Below are positions 22,288 to 28,994 of a DNA stretch of 28,994 bases, piece by piece. The translations under genes were made by a program, and so were the position numbers. Source of the DNA: a virus; IMG/VR virus record IMGVR_UViG_3300042888_001950, positions 1-28,994 of that record. One strand, 5' to 3'. The notes under the pieces were generated by a model. The model ran no database searches. It was given only the letters and a program-made list of their open reading frames with translations, and was not told the DNA's origin. Position 1 is the stretch's first letter. Each line of letters starts with the position of its first letter.

Positions 22288-24180
22288 TTATAATTTTTTA
22301 CCGTAAGCACTTGTAGGCATAGTTCCCGCTGGTGTCACAGATAATACACCTAAAGCTATTTGTACTTTTCCATTTTCGGCTTCTTCTTTAGCCATTGCTT
22401 TCATTTGAGCGAATTTACTCAATACGTCCAAATTAGGACTACCATCAGGCATTGAACCTGTGGGTACTCCCATTTTTTGTAATTCCTCTATCGTTCCCAT
22501 AAAAGCTCTTGATTCAGAATAACCATCAAGTAACTGTGTTGCGAATAATAAAGGTAACGGTATGTCAAAACCGGGGGTTGTTAATAAATTTAACAGACCT
22601 AATAATTCATCAATTACACTTTTACATTTTCGCCAATCACTAATGAACTTTGCAACAAGAAGTAATAACGATATTAACTTTAATATTATTATTAATCGTT
22701 TGTCCATTTTTTCTCTAATAATATCAGTAATAATTACTTGTAATAATCTTTGAATATCTTTTTTTATTAGATTAAATAATTCCTCAACAAATAAAGCTCC
22801 AATTTTGGATATTAAGTTTATTGCAAATTTTTTAAACTGTTTAATAAATTCAACAAATGAATTTATGATATCAGAAATATTTTGACCTAAAGCTTTTAAC
22901 ATTGTAAAAATAGGTAAAAGTATTTTTGGTGATAATAAAGCGGATATTAAACCTTGAGCAATTAATTTAACAAAATTTAAATCTACAGCGGCTTGAGCAT
23001 TAATTGTAAGACCCCATTCTGGGTTATTAGCTAAAACATTAGTTAAATTATCCGCGGCGTCAACAAAATCTTCGTCTTTAACGAATTTTAAATTACTTAA
23101 TTCACTTAAGATTGTATCATAATCAACAGGGACTTTAATGTCATCACAACCCTCAAATTCAATAACACCATTTTTAATATTTGTTACTCTTTGGTCTATT
23201 TTTCTTAAATCAACATCCGTAAATTCAAAAAAAGATTCATCAATACCATCAAGTTCAGCTAATTTAGCAATACCACTTACATCAATTTCATTTCTCCCGT
23301 CAAAACAAAGTCCTAAAATTCTTTGAATTAAAATATCTAATTTTGTTTGATTTTCAACATCTCCAAATCCAGCACTCGCTTTCATAGAAACAGCTCCAGA
23401 CAACGCTTCCATAATATTAGTCATAATATTATTAGCGTCAACAACTTTAATAGTTTTGTAATAGTCAGACATAAATTGACCAACTTTATTAACACCATTA
23501 ACCCTATTAACTAAATCAACTTTATACCAAGGTCCTGTTTCACCAGCAGGAGTAGTTTCAACATATTGGATGTTAAATAAATCCTGTCCTGATAAACCTT
23601 TATAGTTTTTACCAGTATAATCAACATTATAAGGTTGACCAGATTGTATTCTTTGATATAACTCCCTGTTCATTGCGAAAGGGTATGTTTGTACATTTAT
23701 CTGATTTTTTTCATATAAAACATCTCCAGGACTTTCAGTCGGTTTTTTTTTAAGAAGATTTCCTAAATCAATAGAACTTACTTTAATATAGTGTGTTCCT
23801 CCAGCGTATAATTGTTGTTGGTCACAACCAACAGCGTTTAACGATTCTTTTATTACAATACTAGATATTTTAGGTTCAATATTTTGTAGTGCTTTAATTA
23901 ATAGTCTTTTAACATATTTTGTGGTATTACTACCCTGACTAGAACTAGCTTGATTAATATCTAAAAGTTTTTCAAATTGGGTTTTAATTCCTTTTTGATA
24001 ACTTTTAGTTTTATCTTTAATTTTATTTAATTGGTCAGTAACTTCTTTTTTATTTTTTTCAATAGAATCACCAATACCTTTTTTAGTGTCACTATATTGA
24101 GACTTTAACTCACCATAAGCTTTACTCGCTTCAATTTTACTTTGAGCTTTATTAAAGTCGTAGTTTATATCAAATCCCAT
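22288..24180 (-). CDS. Large structural-looking protein, probably baseplate-associated
   Basis: 630 residues, family not recognised. Residues 1-75 are a Lys/Gln/Ser-rich helix (coiled-coil-like). Residues 95-330 are a mixed domain (VGCDQQQLYAGGTHYIKVSS, SGQDLFNIQYVETTPAGE). From about 400 to 560 there is an unusual long run of hydrophobic helices (LISALLSPKILLPIFTML, FAINLISKIGALFVEELF, RLIIILKLISLLLLVAKF), which could be membrane-active or buried in a virion tube. The last 70 residues are Gly/Met/Pro-containing. It lies between a small putative terminase gene and the coiled-coil and hub genes in one unit. A tail-tip or membrane-penetrating baseplate role is plausible but unproven. Confidence 0.5.
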   Translation of the reverse strand: MGFDINYDFNKAQSKIEASKAYGELKSQYSDTKKGIGDSIEKNKKEVTDQLNKIKDKTKSYQKGIKTQFEKLLDINQASSSQGSNTTKYVKRLLIKALQNIEPKISSIVIKESLNAVGCDQQQLYAGGTHYIKVSSIDLGNLLKKKPTESPGDVLYEKNQINVQTYPFAMNRELYQRIQSGQPYNVDYTGKNYKGLSGQDLFNIQYVETTPAGETGPWYKVDLVNRVNGVNKVGQFMSDYYKTIKVVDANNIMTNIMEALSGAVSMKASAGFGDVENQTKLDILIQRILGLCFDGRNEIDVSGIAKLAELDGIDESFFEFTDVDLRKIDQRVTNIKNGVIEFEGCDDIKVPVDYDTILSELSNLKFVKDEDFVDAADNLTNVLANNPEWGLTINAQAAVDLNFVKLIAQGLISALLSPKILLPIFTMLKALGQNISDIINSFVEFIKQFKKFAINLISKIGALFVEELFNLIKKDIQRLLQVIITDIIREKMDKRLIIILKLISLLLLVAKFISDWRKCKSVIDELLGLLNLLTTPGFDIPLPLLFATQLLDGYSESRAFMGTIEELQKMGVPTGSMPDGSPNLDVLSKFAQMKAMAKEEAENGKVQIALGVLSVTPAGTMPTSAYGKKL

Positions 24181-24183
24181 ATA

Positions 24184-24561
24184 TTATTGTTTTTTAATTT
24201 TATATATGTCATCAGAATTTGAAACATCCTTATCTATTAAATTTTTAAGAGTTTCGTCATCAACACCCAAATCCAAGATAGAAAAACTTTCTTGATTATT
24301 ATTAGATTTTTCCCACATACTAGACTGTAGTTTAGATAATGTTAATTTTTTTTCAACACAATCATTGATGATTTTTTGTTGTTTCTCAATGACAGGACCA
24401 ATAAGAGTCATATCTTCAGGGTCCTTCATCATTGTCAACATTTTATTTTGAATTCTAATCGCGGTATTTCTTTGTTCAACAAGTTCATTGTAAATCTCTT
24501 GCATAAGAGATAACATAGAATCTTTAGTTAAATTAATTTCTTTTTTTTTCGGTCTTCCCAT
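24184..24561 (-). CDS. Coiled-coil DNA-binding-like protein, candidate small terminase subunit
   Basis: 125 residues. It opens MGRPKKKEINLTKDSMLSLM, an AT-hook-like GRPKKK tip common in DNA-binding phage proteins. Residues 20-85 are long helices with coiled-coil spacing (YNELVEQRNTAIRIQNKML, IEKQQKIINDCVEKKLTLSK). The central D-P-x-D-M ... K-K-L-T-L-S-K-L pattern loosely recalls the middle of T4 gp16 (small terminase). No other gp16 candidate is visible near the gp17 gene. The call is tentative: it could equally be a small coiled-coil structural or regulatory protein. It starts 55 bases downstream of the sigma-factor stop and is 3 bases from the next gene. Confidence 0.35.
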   Translation of the reverse strand: MGRPKKKEINLTKDSMLSLMQEIYNELVEQRNTAIRIQNKMLTMMKDPEDMTLIGPVIEKQQKIINDCVEKKLTLSKLQSSMWEKSNNNQESFSILDLGVDDETLKNLIDKDVSNSDDIYKIKKQ

Positions 24562-24616
24562 AATATATAATTACTTACTACTTAATTTATTTTTTAATAA
24601 TTAAAATTAATTCGTT

Positions 24617-25366
24617 TTATTTAACCATATTTTGAATTAAATCATAATACATATATTTGTATCGTTTCATCGAACCTCTTACCTCTTTGGTTGTTAAATT
24701 TGTCATTTCTCTTAATGACAATAAAATAATATTTTTATTAAATTTATTATTATCATTACCAATAAATATTTGTTCATAGTTACCAAAAATATCATATAAA
24801 GCTTGACCTAACTTAACTTCATTTTCTGTTAAGTTATTGTTTTTAAGTGTTGTATCTAACTCTAATAAGAATTTTGCAATAACATTTCCGGAATCTAAAG
24901 AATCGTTCTCAATACTATATGAAAACATTTCATCATTTTCTATACTTGATGAAATGTCCTCATAAGAAATTTTTCTATTAGTCTCCTTTTGGTCTTTAAT
25001 AATTTGTCCCATTAAGTAATTCTTACAAATGGTTCCAAAATAAGAATACGCCTTTTTTTCCTTGTCCGGTTTAAACTTATCTATTTTAGTCATTAAAAAC
25101 GAGTGAGTATCTACATGAATATCATTGAAATCCATATCTTTTCTGTATAATTTGTATCGTCTAATAATTGACGATATCATCTTATCTAAAGGTTTTTTTA
25201 AAAAATCGTTATAAATTTTATTTTTTTCTTCATATGTTTTAGCATTTAGAAAATCTATAACTGCCAACTCTTCCCTAATATCAAAATAGTTAGTTTGAGT
25301 TGGCTTTCTACCTTTCTTTTTTAACTCAACAATTGTTATACCTGTCAAATTAATTTCAAGATTCAT
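24617..25366 (-). CDS. 55: Late-transcription sigma factor (gp55-like)
   Basis: 249 residues; T4 gp55 is 185. It directs host RNA polymerase to phage late promoters. Residues 55-135 match sigma region 2: KPLDKMISSIIRRYK, FNDIHVDTHSFLMTKIDKF, KKAYSYFGTICKNYLMGQII and KDQKETNRKI, with the aromatic/basic pattern of gp55 and other small phage sigmas. After an acidic linker (136-160) there is a C-terminal segment (about 210-245: LLSLREMTNLTTKEVRGSMK, then RYKYMYYDLI) that looks like an extra helix-turn-helix, which T4 gp55 lacks. Its start overlaps the upstream glycosyltransferase stop by one base (TAATG). It would recognise the ATATTTAT boxes in this window; that link is inference. Confidence 0.85.
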   Translation of the reverse strand: MNLEINLTGITIVELKKKGRKPTQTNYFDIREELAVIDFLNAKTYEEKNKIYNDFLKKPLDKMISSIIRRYKLYRKDMDFNDIHVDTHSFLMTKIDKFKPDKEKKAYSYFGTICKNYLMGQIIKDQKETNRKISYEDISSSIENDEMFSYSIENDSLDSGNVIAKFLLELDTTLKNNNLTENEVKLGQALYDIFGNYEQIFIGNDNNKFNKNIILLSLREMTNLTTKEVRGSMKRYKYMYYDLIQNMVK

Positions 25367-26178
25367 TAAACTTCTTGTGGTTCGTAACTTAACGACCTGT
25401 CATTTGTGAAGAAGTATTCTTTTTTGGCTGAATCAATCCAAAATTTAACTTCGTCATTGGTTAATGTGGTTTCACCATTTTTATAATTCCAAAAAATAGA
25501 ACCTTGTCTTAAATTAACATGCTTGTATCCAATTCTTGGGATAGACATAATCTTAACAGCATTATGTGTTAATCTCAATAAAAATTCATATCCAAAAGTT
25601 AATTTAAAAGATGATTTTAATTTTCCAAATTCAAGGAAAGTTTCTTTCTTAATTACCATTCCAGATGTTTGGAAATTTTGATAATCGTGTAAAGTTTCAT
25701 TAGTTAAAATACCCATTTCAGATGTAAAGTTAGCTGCGAATGTTGCTTCATTTGTAAATCCAGCAAAAACACCTTTCTCGTCCGTATCAATTACAACTGG
25801 TAAAAATACAGATACTTCAGGGTAAGCTTCGGAATATTTAACAACATTTTTAACCCAAATATTTGAATATTCATCATCAAATTCAAACAATGTAACCCAT
25901 TTAGAGGTTGCTAAACTAACTCCGTGGTTAATTTGGTCAGCATAATTAGGTTCATTAGTCCATTCATGTTTAACAACATTTAAATCACCAAAATTAAAAT
26001 TATTAAGGTAATCGACTAAATAAGTTTCATTAGTATGAACAATAACAAGTTCGTTTATCGCAACTTTTTGAGTTTTTAATGACTCAATACATTTTTCAAA
26101 GTAATCTACAAATCCAATAGTTTTACCTGATTTTATTGGTAATATAACCGAAATACTAAAAGTGTTTTTATTTTCCAT
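25366..26178 (-). CDS. GT-A (family 2-like) glycosyltransferase
   Basis: 270 residues from the ATG at 26178. The frame continues 12 bases upstream to a TTG inside the previous gene's end, which is less likely. The fold pattern is that of family 2: FSISVILPIK strand, INELVIVHTN, then YADQINHGVSLATSKWVTLF leading to the metal-binding FEFDDE (about 98-103). The C-terminal half includes FQTSGMVIKKETFLEFG. These enzymes transfer a sugar from a nucleotide sugar to an acceptor. It is sandwiched between a GT-B-type enzyme (1 base apart) and the sigma gene. Virion protein, DNA or host surface glycan are possible targets, none supported by sequence alone. Confidence 0.8.
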   Translation of the reverse strand: MENKNTFSISVILPIKSGKTIGFVDYFEKCIESLKTQKVAINELVIVHTNETYLVDYLNNFNFGDLNVVKHEWTNEPNYADQINHGVSLATSKWVTLFEFDDEYSNIWVKNVVKYSEAYPEVSVFLPVVIDTDEKGVFAGFTNEATFAANFTSEMGILTNETLHDYQNFQTSGMVIKKETFLEFGKLKSSFKLTFGYEFLLRLTHNAVKIMSIPRIGYKHVNLRQGSIFWNYKNGETTLTNDEVKFWIDSAKKEYFFTNDRSLSYEPQEV

Positions 26179-26179
26179 A

Positions 26180-27241
26180 TTATTCTTCAATTGTGTTTAG
26201 TTTAGGTAATTGTTCTTCAAATGAGTTTAATCTTGTTGAAATATAACCCTCAAATAAAGTAACCACTTGTTTATTAAAATTTTCAGTTGTTGGTAAATTC
26301 TCAACAGTTTTTAACATTTCAGTTTCCAACTCTTCATTTACATTATCTTCTAACCAATTTTGTAAAAAGTCAGCAATATAATCAACCATTTGATTTTTAT
26401 TATTAATCCAAACTCCGTTAGTTTCTGTCATCCATTCCGGTACTAAATTAGGTGCTAAACCTAAAACAGGAACATTTGATTTCATTGATTCTAATGGGTA
26501 AGTACCATAACCACTTGTTTCATCAATCCATACAGATAAGAAACATTCGTTAAGAGCTCCAGCAAATTCTTTTTCAGATAAACCTCTCATATCTCTAAAA
26601 GTTATCCATCTATATTGTGGAAATTTAATATAAAAAGCTTTAATTACATTAATAGAATCTCTTTGTTCTCTTGAATGAATAGCAATCATTGGTTTTGCAG
26701 GTAGAGTATGTGGTTTGAAACTGTCAGAAATAACAGGTTCTAAAATATCAAAAGAAACATTTCTCATAACATTCTCAATAAATTCTTTTTGTTTTGCGGA
26801 TGTTGTAATACATTTAAAGAAACCTAATTGAGACCATGTTTGTCCTGGTTGTAATGTTTCTAAAATATGGTCGTAAGCTTGACATAATACAATTTTACCA
26901 CAAGGTAATTTTGAAATTTGTTCCATTATAAAACCATAAAGTTCAGGTAAAACAATAAAATCTTCCGGAGAAACTTCCAAGTTTTGTCCTTCAATTGCTG
27001 TATGAGGTAGTTCCATATACTCAGTTCCTAACCATTCACCAACACCTACATAATCCGGTTTTTCGTGCAACATAATAGGGTTGTAACCATTATTTTTTAA
27101 CGCCATAGCTAATTTGTAGATATAGGTTAAAGACGCTTTTGCGTTTCCTTTAGTGTCTTGAACTAGAAGATAAATCCTTGATTTCTTATTCTTCATGTTT
27201 TCAATTGACAATTCTAATTTTGAAATTTGTTCTTGTGTCAT
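26180..27241 (-). CDS. GT-B-type glycosyltransferase
   Basis: 353 residues. The N-terminal Rossmann-like half starts RIYLLVQDTKGNAKASLTYI, and a further segment (FIVLPELYGF, KIVLCQAYDHIL) completes it. The second half has IHSREQRDSINVIKAFYIKF, RWITFRDMRGL and the family 1/4 donor-site signature WIDETSGYGTYPLESMKSN followed by VPVLG, with E251 as the conserved acid. The C-terminal 65 residues are helical and acidic. It could start at the internal Met16 instead. It is tightly coupled with the GT-A gene downstream, so the two probably build one glycan. The donor sugar and acceptor are unknown. Confidence 0.78.
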   Translation of the reverse strand: MTQEQISKLELSIENMKNKKSRIYLLVQDTKGNAKASLTYIYKLAMALKNNGYNPIMLHEKPDYVGVGEWLGTEYMELPHTAIEGQNLEVSPEDFIVLPELYGFIMEQISKLPCGKIVLCQAYDHILETLQPGQTWSQLGFFKCITTSAKQKEFIENVMRNVSFDILEPVISDSFKPHTLPAKPMIAIHSREQRDSINVIKAFYIKFPQYRWITFRDMRGLSEKEFAGALNECFLSVWIDETSGYGTYPLESMKSNVPVLGLAPNLVPEWMTETNGVWINNKNQMVDYIADFLQNWLEDNVNEELETEMLKTVENLPTTENFNKQVVTLFEGYISTRLNSFEEQLPKLNTIEE

Positions 27242-27247
27242 TTTTAG

Positions 27248-27520
27248 TTAATATTTATTTATTAATTTTTTATTTAATAGTGTGTTAAACGCTAACTTGA
27301 AGGGAATAGATAATTCATTACTTTTAACACCTAAATTTTCGTCAATCTCATCACTTTCAGTCATGATTACCTCTAACATTAATTTTACCGTTTCATATTT
27401 GATAATACTAATATGATTAACATCCGTATCTCCAGTAAATTTTACGTCTTGTTTAACCTGTAAATATTCATCAACTTTATCTAAATCAATAAAATAATGT
27501 TCGTTTAAAATTTTTAACAT
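27248..27520 (-). CDS. Small hypothetical protein, 90 residues
   Basis: The sequence is MLKILNEHYFIDLDKVDEYL, followed by a acidic, Asp/Glu/Ile-rich body (IMTESDEIDENLGVKSNELS) and ends NKKLINKY. No family or motif recognised. Its ATG overlaps the end of the HAD-like gene by 7 bases and its stop is 6 bases before the glycosyltransferase start, so it is embedded in the glycosylation-related unit and likely functions with it. Confidence 0.55.
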   Translation of the reverse strand: MLKILNEHYFIDLDKVDEYLQVKQDVKFTGDTDVNHISIIKYETVKLMLEVIMTESDEIDENLGVKSNELSIPFKLAFNTLLNKKLINKY

Positions 27521-28116
27521 TTTGTTATTTCTTTAATTTTTTCACTCAATTCAATTATTGAAGTTATTGTATGAGTGGAGTTTATTTCCTTATTATATTC
27601 TGTCTCAAATTTTATGACTTTTTTATTTTCAGGATATTCTAATAATAAGTCAGGATTTGATGTAAGTAAAACATCAATTTCATCCCACATAGAATTAATT
27701 GTTAAATTACTGTAAAATTTTACTTTTTCTAATTGACACCCAAATTTAGATAAGAAAAACAACGATGCAGGTTTAGATTTTCCTATCTCATCCGAAACAA
27801 CACAAAAGTCGTGTTCGTCTCTTAATTGGACATAAATATCATTTAAGGTGTTAAATGTTGCGTATTCTGTTGATTGTGAATGGCCAAATATTTCCATAGG
27901 GAATTCTTCATATAAGAATGAATATAACTCATCATCATCAACAAAAGTAAAATGATTTTGTAAATTTAACGAATTCACTGGGGTTGTTATTTCATACTTA
28001 AAAGTGTCTGAATCTTCAAGGCCTTCAGTCTTATCAATCATAAATTTTTGATAAGTTTGCTCAATCTTATCTAAAGTATTTCGTAATACTCCATTAATTT
28101 CAATACCTATTCTCAT
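27514..28116 (-). CDS. HAD-like protein with degraded catalytic motifs
   Basis: 200 residues. The opening MRIGIEINGVLRNTL has the shape of HAD motif I (D-x-D-G-V-L), but the nucleophile and second Asp are replaced by Glu and Asn. Further on, FCVVSDEIGKSKPASLFFLS looks like the motif II/III region, with a lysine in GKSKP. The usual final acidic pair after MWDEIDVLL is replaced by TSNP. With both catalytic Asp positions lost, ordinary phosphatase activity is unlikely: it may bind a phosphorylated ligand or partner without hydrolysing it, or act through a different chemistry. It opens the minus-strand operon that continues to the glycosyltransferases, preceded by a terminator. Confidence 0.55.
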   Translation of the reverse strand: MRIGIEINGVLRNTLDKIEQTYQKFMIDKTEGLEDSDTFKYEITTPVNSLNLQNHFTFVDDDELYSFLYEEFPMEIFGHSQSTEYATFNTLNDIYVQLRDEHDFCVVSDEIGKSKPASLFFLSKFGCQLEKVKFYSNLTINSMWDEIDVLLTSNPDLLLEYPENKKVIKFETEYNKEINSTHTITSIIELSEKIKEITKC

Positions 28117-28191
28117 TGTTAATTTTTTATATTTAATGAATAAATGAATAGTTTTTTTAATAAAATTTTCAGATATTAATGTTAATATAAT

Positions 28192-28227
28192 AAAAAAACC
28201 CCATAAATCAAGTAGCTATGGGGTTTT
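28192..28227 (-). terminator. Intrinsic terminator of the PhoH gene
   Basis: The stem AAAACCCCATA / TATGGGGTTTT (28195-28205 with 28217-28227), read on the - strand, is followed by seven T. It lies 17 bases after the PhoH stop codon. Confidence 0.85.
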
Positions 28228-28243
28228 AAATAATAAAAATATT

Positions 28244-28984
28244 TTATTGTTCTTCGTATTTTGTTAATATTTTACTGATTAATGGGTTTCTAACGATATC
28301 TTTTTTATCTTTGAACTCAAAAACTGCGATTGAATCGTTATCTCTAAATTTATCAATTGCGTCCCATAAACCACTTTGTTTTTTATCTCTATACTTATCG
28401 GATTGTTCAATATCTCCGGAGATAAAAAATTTACTATTGTAACCAATTCTAGTTAATAATAATTTCATTTGACTTGGTGACGCATTTTGACCTTCTTCAA
28501 ATAATAGTATTGAATTATCAATATTCATTCCTCTCATAAATGCTAAAGCAAAAACTTCAATAACTTCAATCTCTTTAAGTTTTTCTCTATTTTCCTTTCC
28601 AATGATTTTATTTAATAAATAATATGATGGGAAAATATAAGGGTCCAATTTTTCTTCAACATTACCAGGAAGACTTCCTAATTTTTCTTCTGCTTCTACA
28701 GCTGGTCTAACAATGATAATTTTTTCATAAGGACTCGTTGGGTCGGCAATCAAATCAACGGCTGCCTTCATAGTTATATAACTTTTTCCAACACCGGCTG
28801 GACCTGAACATATTGTTATTTCATTCTCTATTAATGTTTCATAATATCGTTTTTGATTTTCAGTTAAAAACTTGTCTTTAGTTCTTCGTTTTATTATTTG
28901 AGCAATCAATTCTTTTTTGTTAACAATTTTTTTAGGTTCATCATTTGATGGTCCTTGTTGAGTCGGCTTTTTAGCTCTTGTCAT
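28244..28984 (-). CDS. phoH: PhoH-like P-loop ATPase
   Basis: 246 residues, ending 10 bases before the window edge with its ATG intact (28982-28984). Walker A is GPAGVGKS (61-68). The PhoH-specific stretch IVRPAVEAEEKLGSLPG (91-107) follows, then LEEGQN-type Walker B in ILLFEEGQNASPSQMK with E163-E164 (canonical PhoH has DE-A-Q-N), and the sensor-like ISGDIEQSD (188-196). PhoH-family ATPases with RNA-helicase/endoribonuclease links are widespread in phages, with no agreed role. The N-terminal 40 residues are Lys/Pro-rich. It is transcribed alone, ending at a clear terminator. The Walker B substitution is conservative (acid kept). Confidence 0.88.
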   Translation of the reverse strand: MTRAKKPTQQGPSNDEPKKIVNKKELIAQIIKRRTKDKFLTENQKRYYETLIENEITICSGPAGVGKSYITMKAAVDLIADPTSPYEKIIIVRPAVEAEEKLGSLPGNVEEKLDPYIFPSYYLLNKIIGKENREKLKEIEVIEVFALAFMRGMNIDNSILLFEEGQNASPSQMKLLLTRIGYNSKFFISGDIEQSDKYRDKKQSGLWDAIDKFRDNDSIAVFEFKDKKDIVRNPLISKILTKYEEQ

Positions 28985-28994
28985 AATTTTTAGT

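Noticed and set aside
24762-24769. Sense-strand ATATTTAT inside the sigma gene (also 27832-27839 inside the HAD-like gene)
   Set aside because: Within coding sequence and not upstream of a gene start; treated as background occurrences.
27251-27258. ATATTTAT on the + strand near the start of the - strand GT-B gene
   Set aside because: The orientation is opposite to the gene and it lies within the 3' end of the neighbouring coding sequence, so it was not counted.

Overview
The window is a 29 kb, AT-rich, almost wholly coding piece of a T4-like (myovirus-type) tailed phage genome. The anchors are homologues of T4 gp17 (large terminase), gp20 (portal), gp21 (prohead protease), gp22 (scaffold) and gp23 (major capsid), in that order. 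A gp5-like baseplate hub protein, a gp55-like late sigma factor and a PhoH-type ATPase support this. No rRNA, tRNA, integrase or CRISPR was seen. Starts lack Shine-Dalgarno sequences and sit behind A-rich leaders, and one upstream region carries a TAnnTTTG box. Both are typical of Bacteroidota, so a Bacteroidota (Flavobacterium-like) host is likely but inferred.

Layout. Positions 1-14847 are all on the + strand: the tail of a UVR-motif protein, a KTSC-domain protein, a nucleotidyltransferase, four head-region proteins of unknown function (one with a DUF3008-like domain and a tandem duplication), then terminase, portal, two unknowns, protease, a small unknown, scaffold and capsid. The T4 tail sheath and tube genes (18, 19) are not between terminase and portal. 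Positions 14899-18290 are mosaic with changing strands: a zinc-finger/Vsr-like homing-type endonuclease, two small proteins with peptidoglycan-binding-like C-termini, and two small unknowns. From 18287 to 28984 all genes are on the - strand: an unknown, a 54-residue protein too short for normal ORF calling, a beta-rich structural protein, a gp5-like hub, a small coiled coil, a large structural-looking protein, a possible small terminase subunit, the sigma factor, two glycosyltransferases, a 90-residue unknown, a degenerate HAD-like protein and PhoH.

Regulation. The most interesting signal is an octamer ATATTTAT on the sense strand shortly upstream of many genes, often followed two bases later by ATAAAA. 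It resembles the T4 late promoter TATAAATA read in the opposite direction. Together with a gp55-like sigma that appears to carry an extra C-terminal helix-turn-helix-like segment, it suggests a divergent late-transcription system. Clear intrinsic terminators divide the units, including one shared by two convergent genes whose stop codons overlap.

Working together: sigma reads late promoters; scaffold, protease, portal and capsid build the prohead; terminase packages DNA; baseplate proteins complete the tail; glycosyltransferases may decorate virion or DNA.
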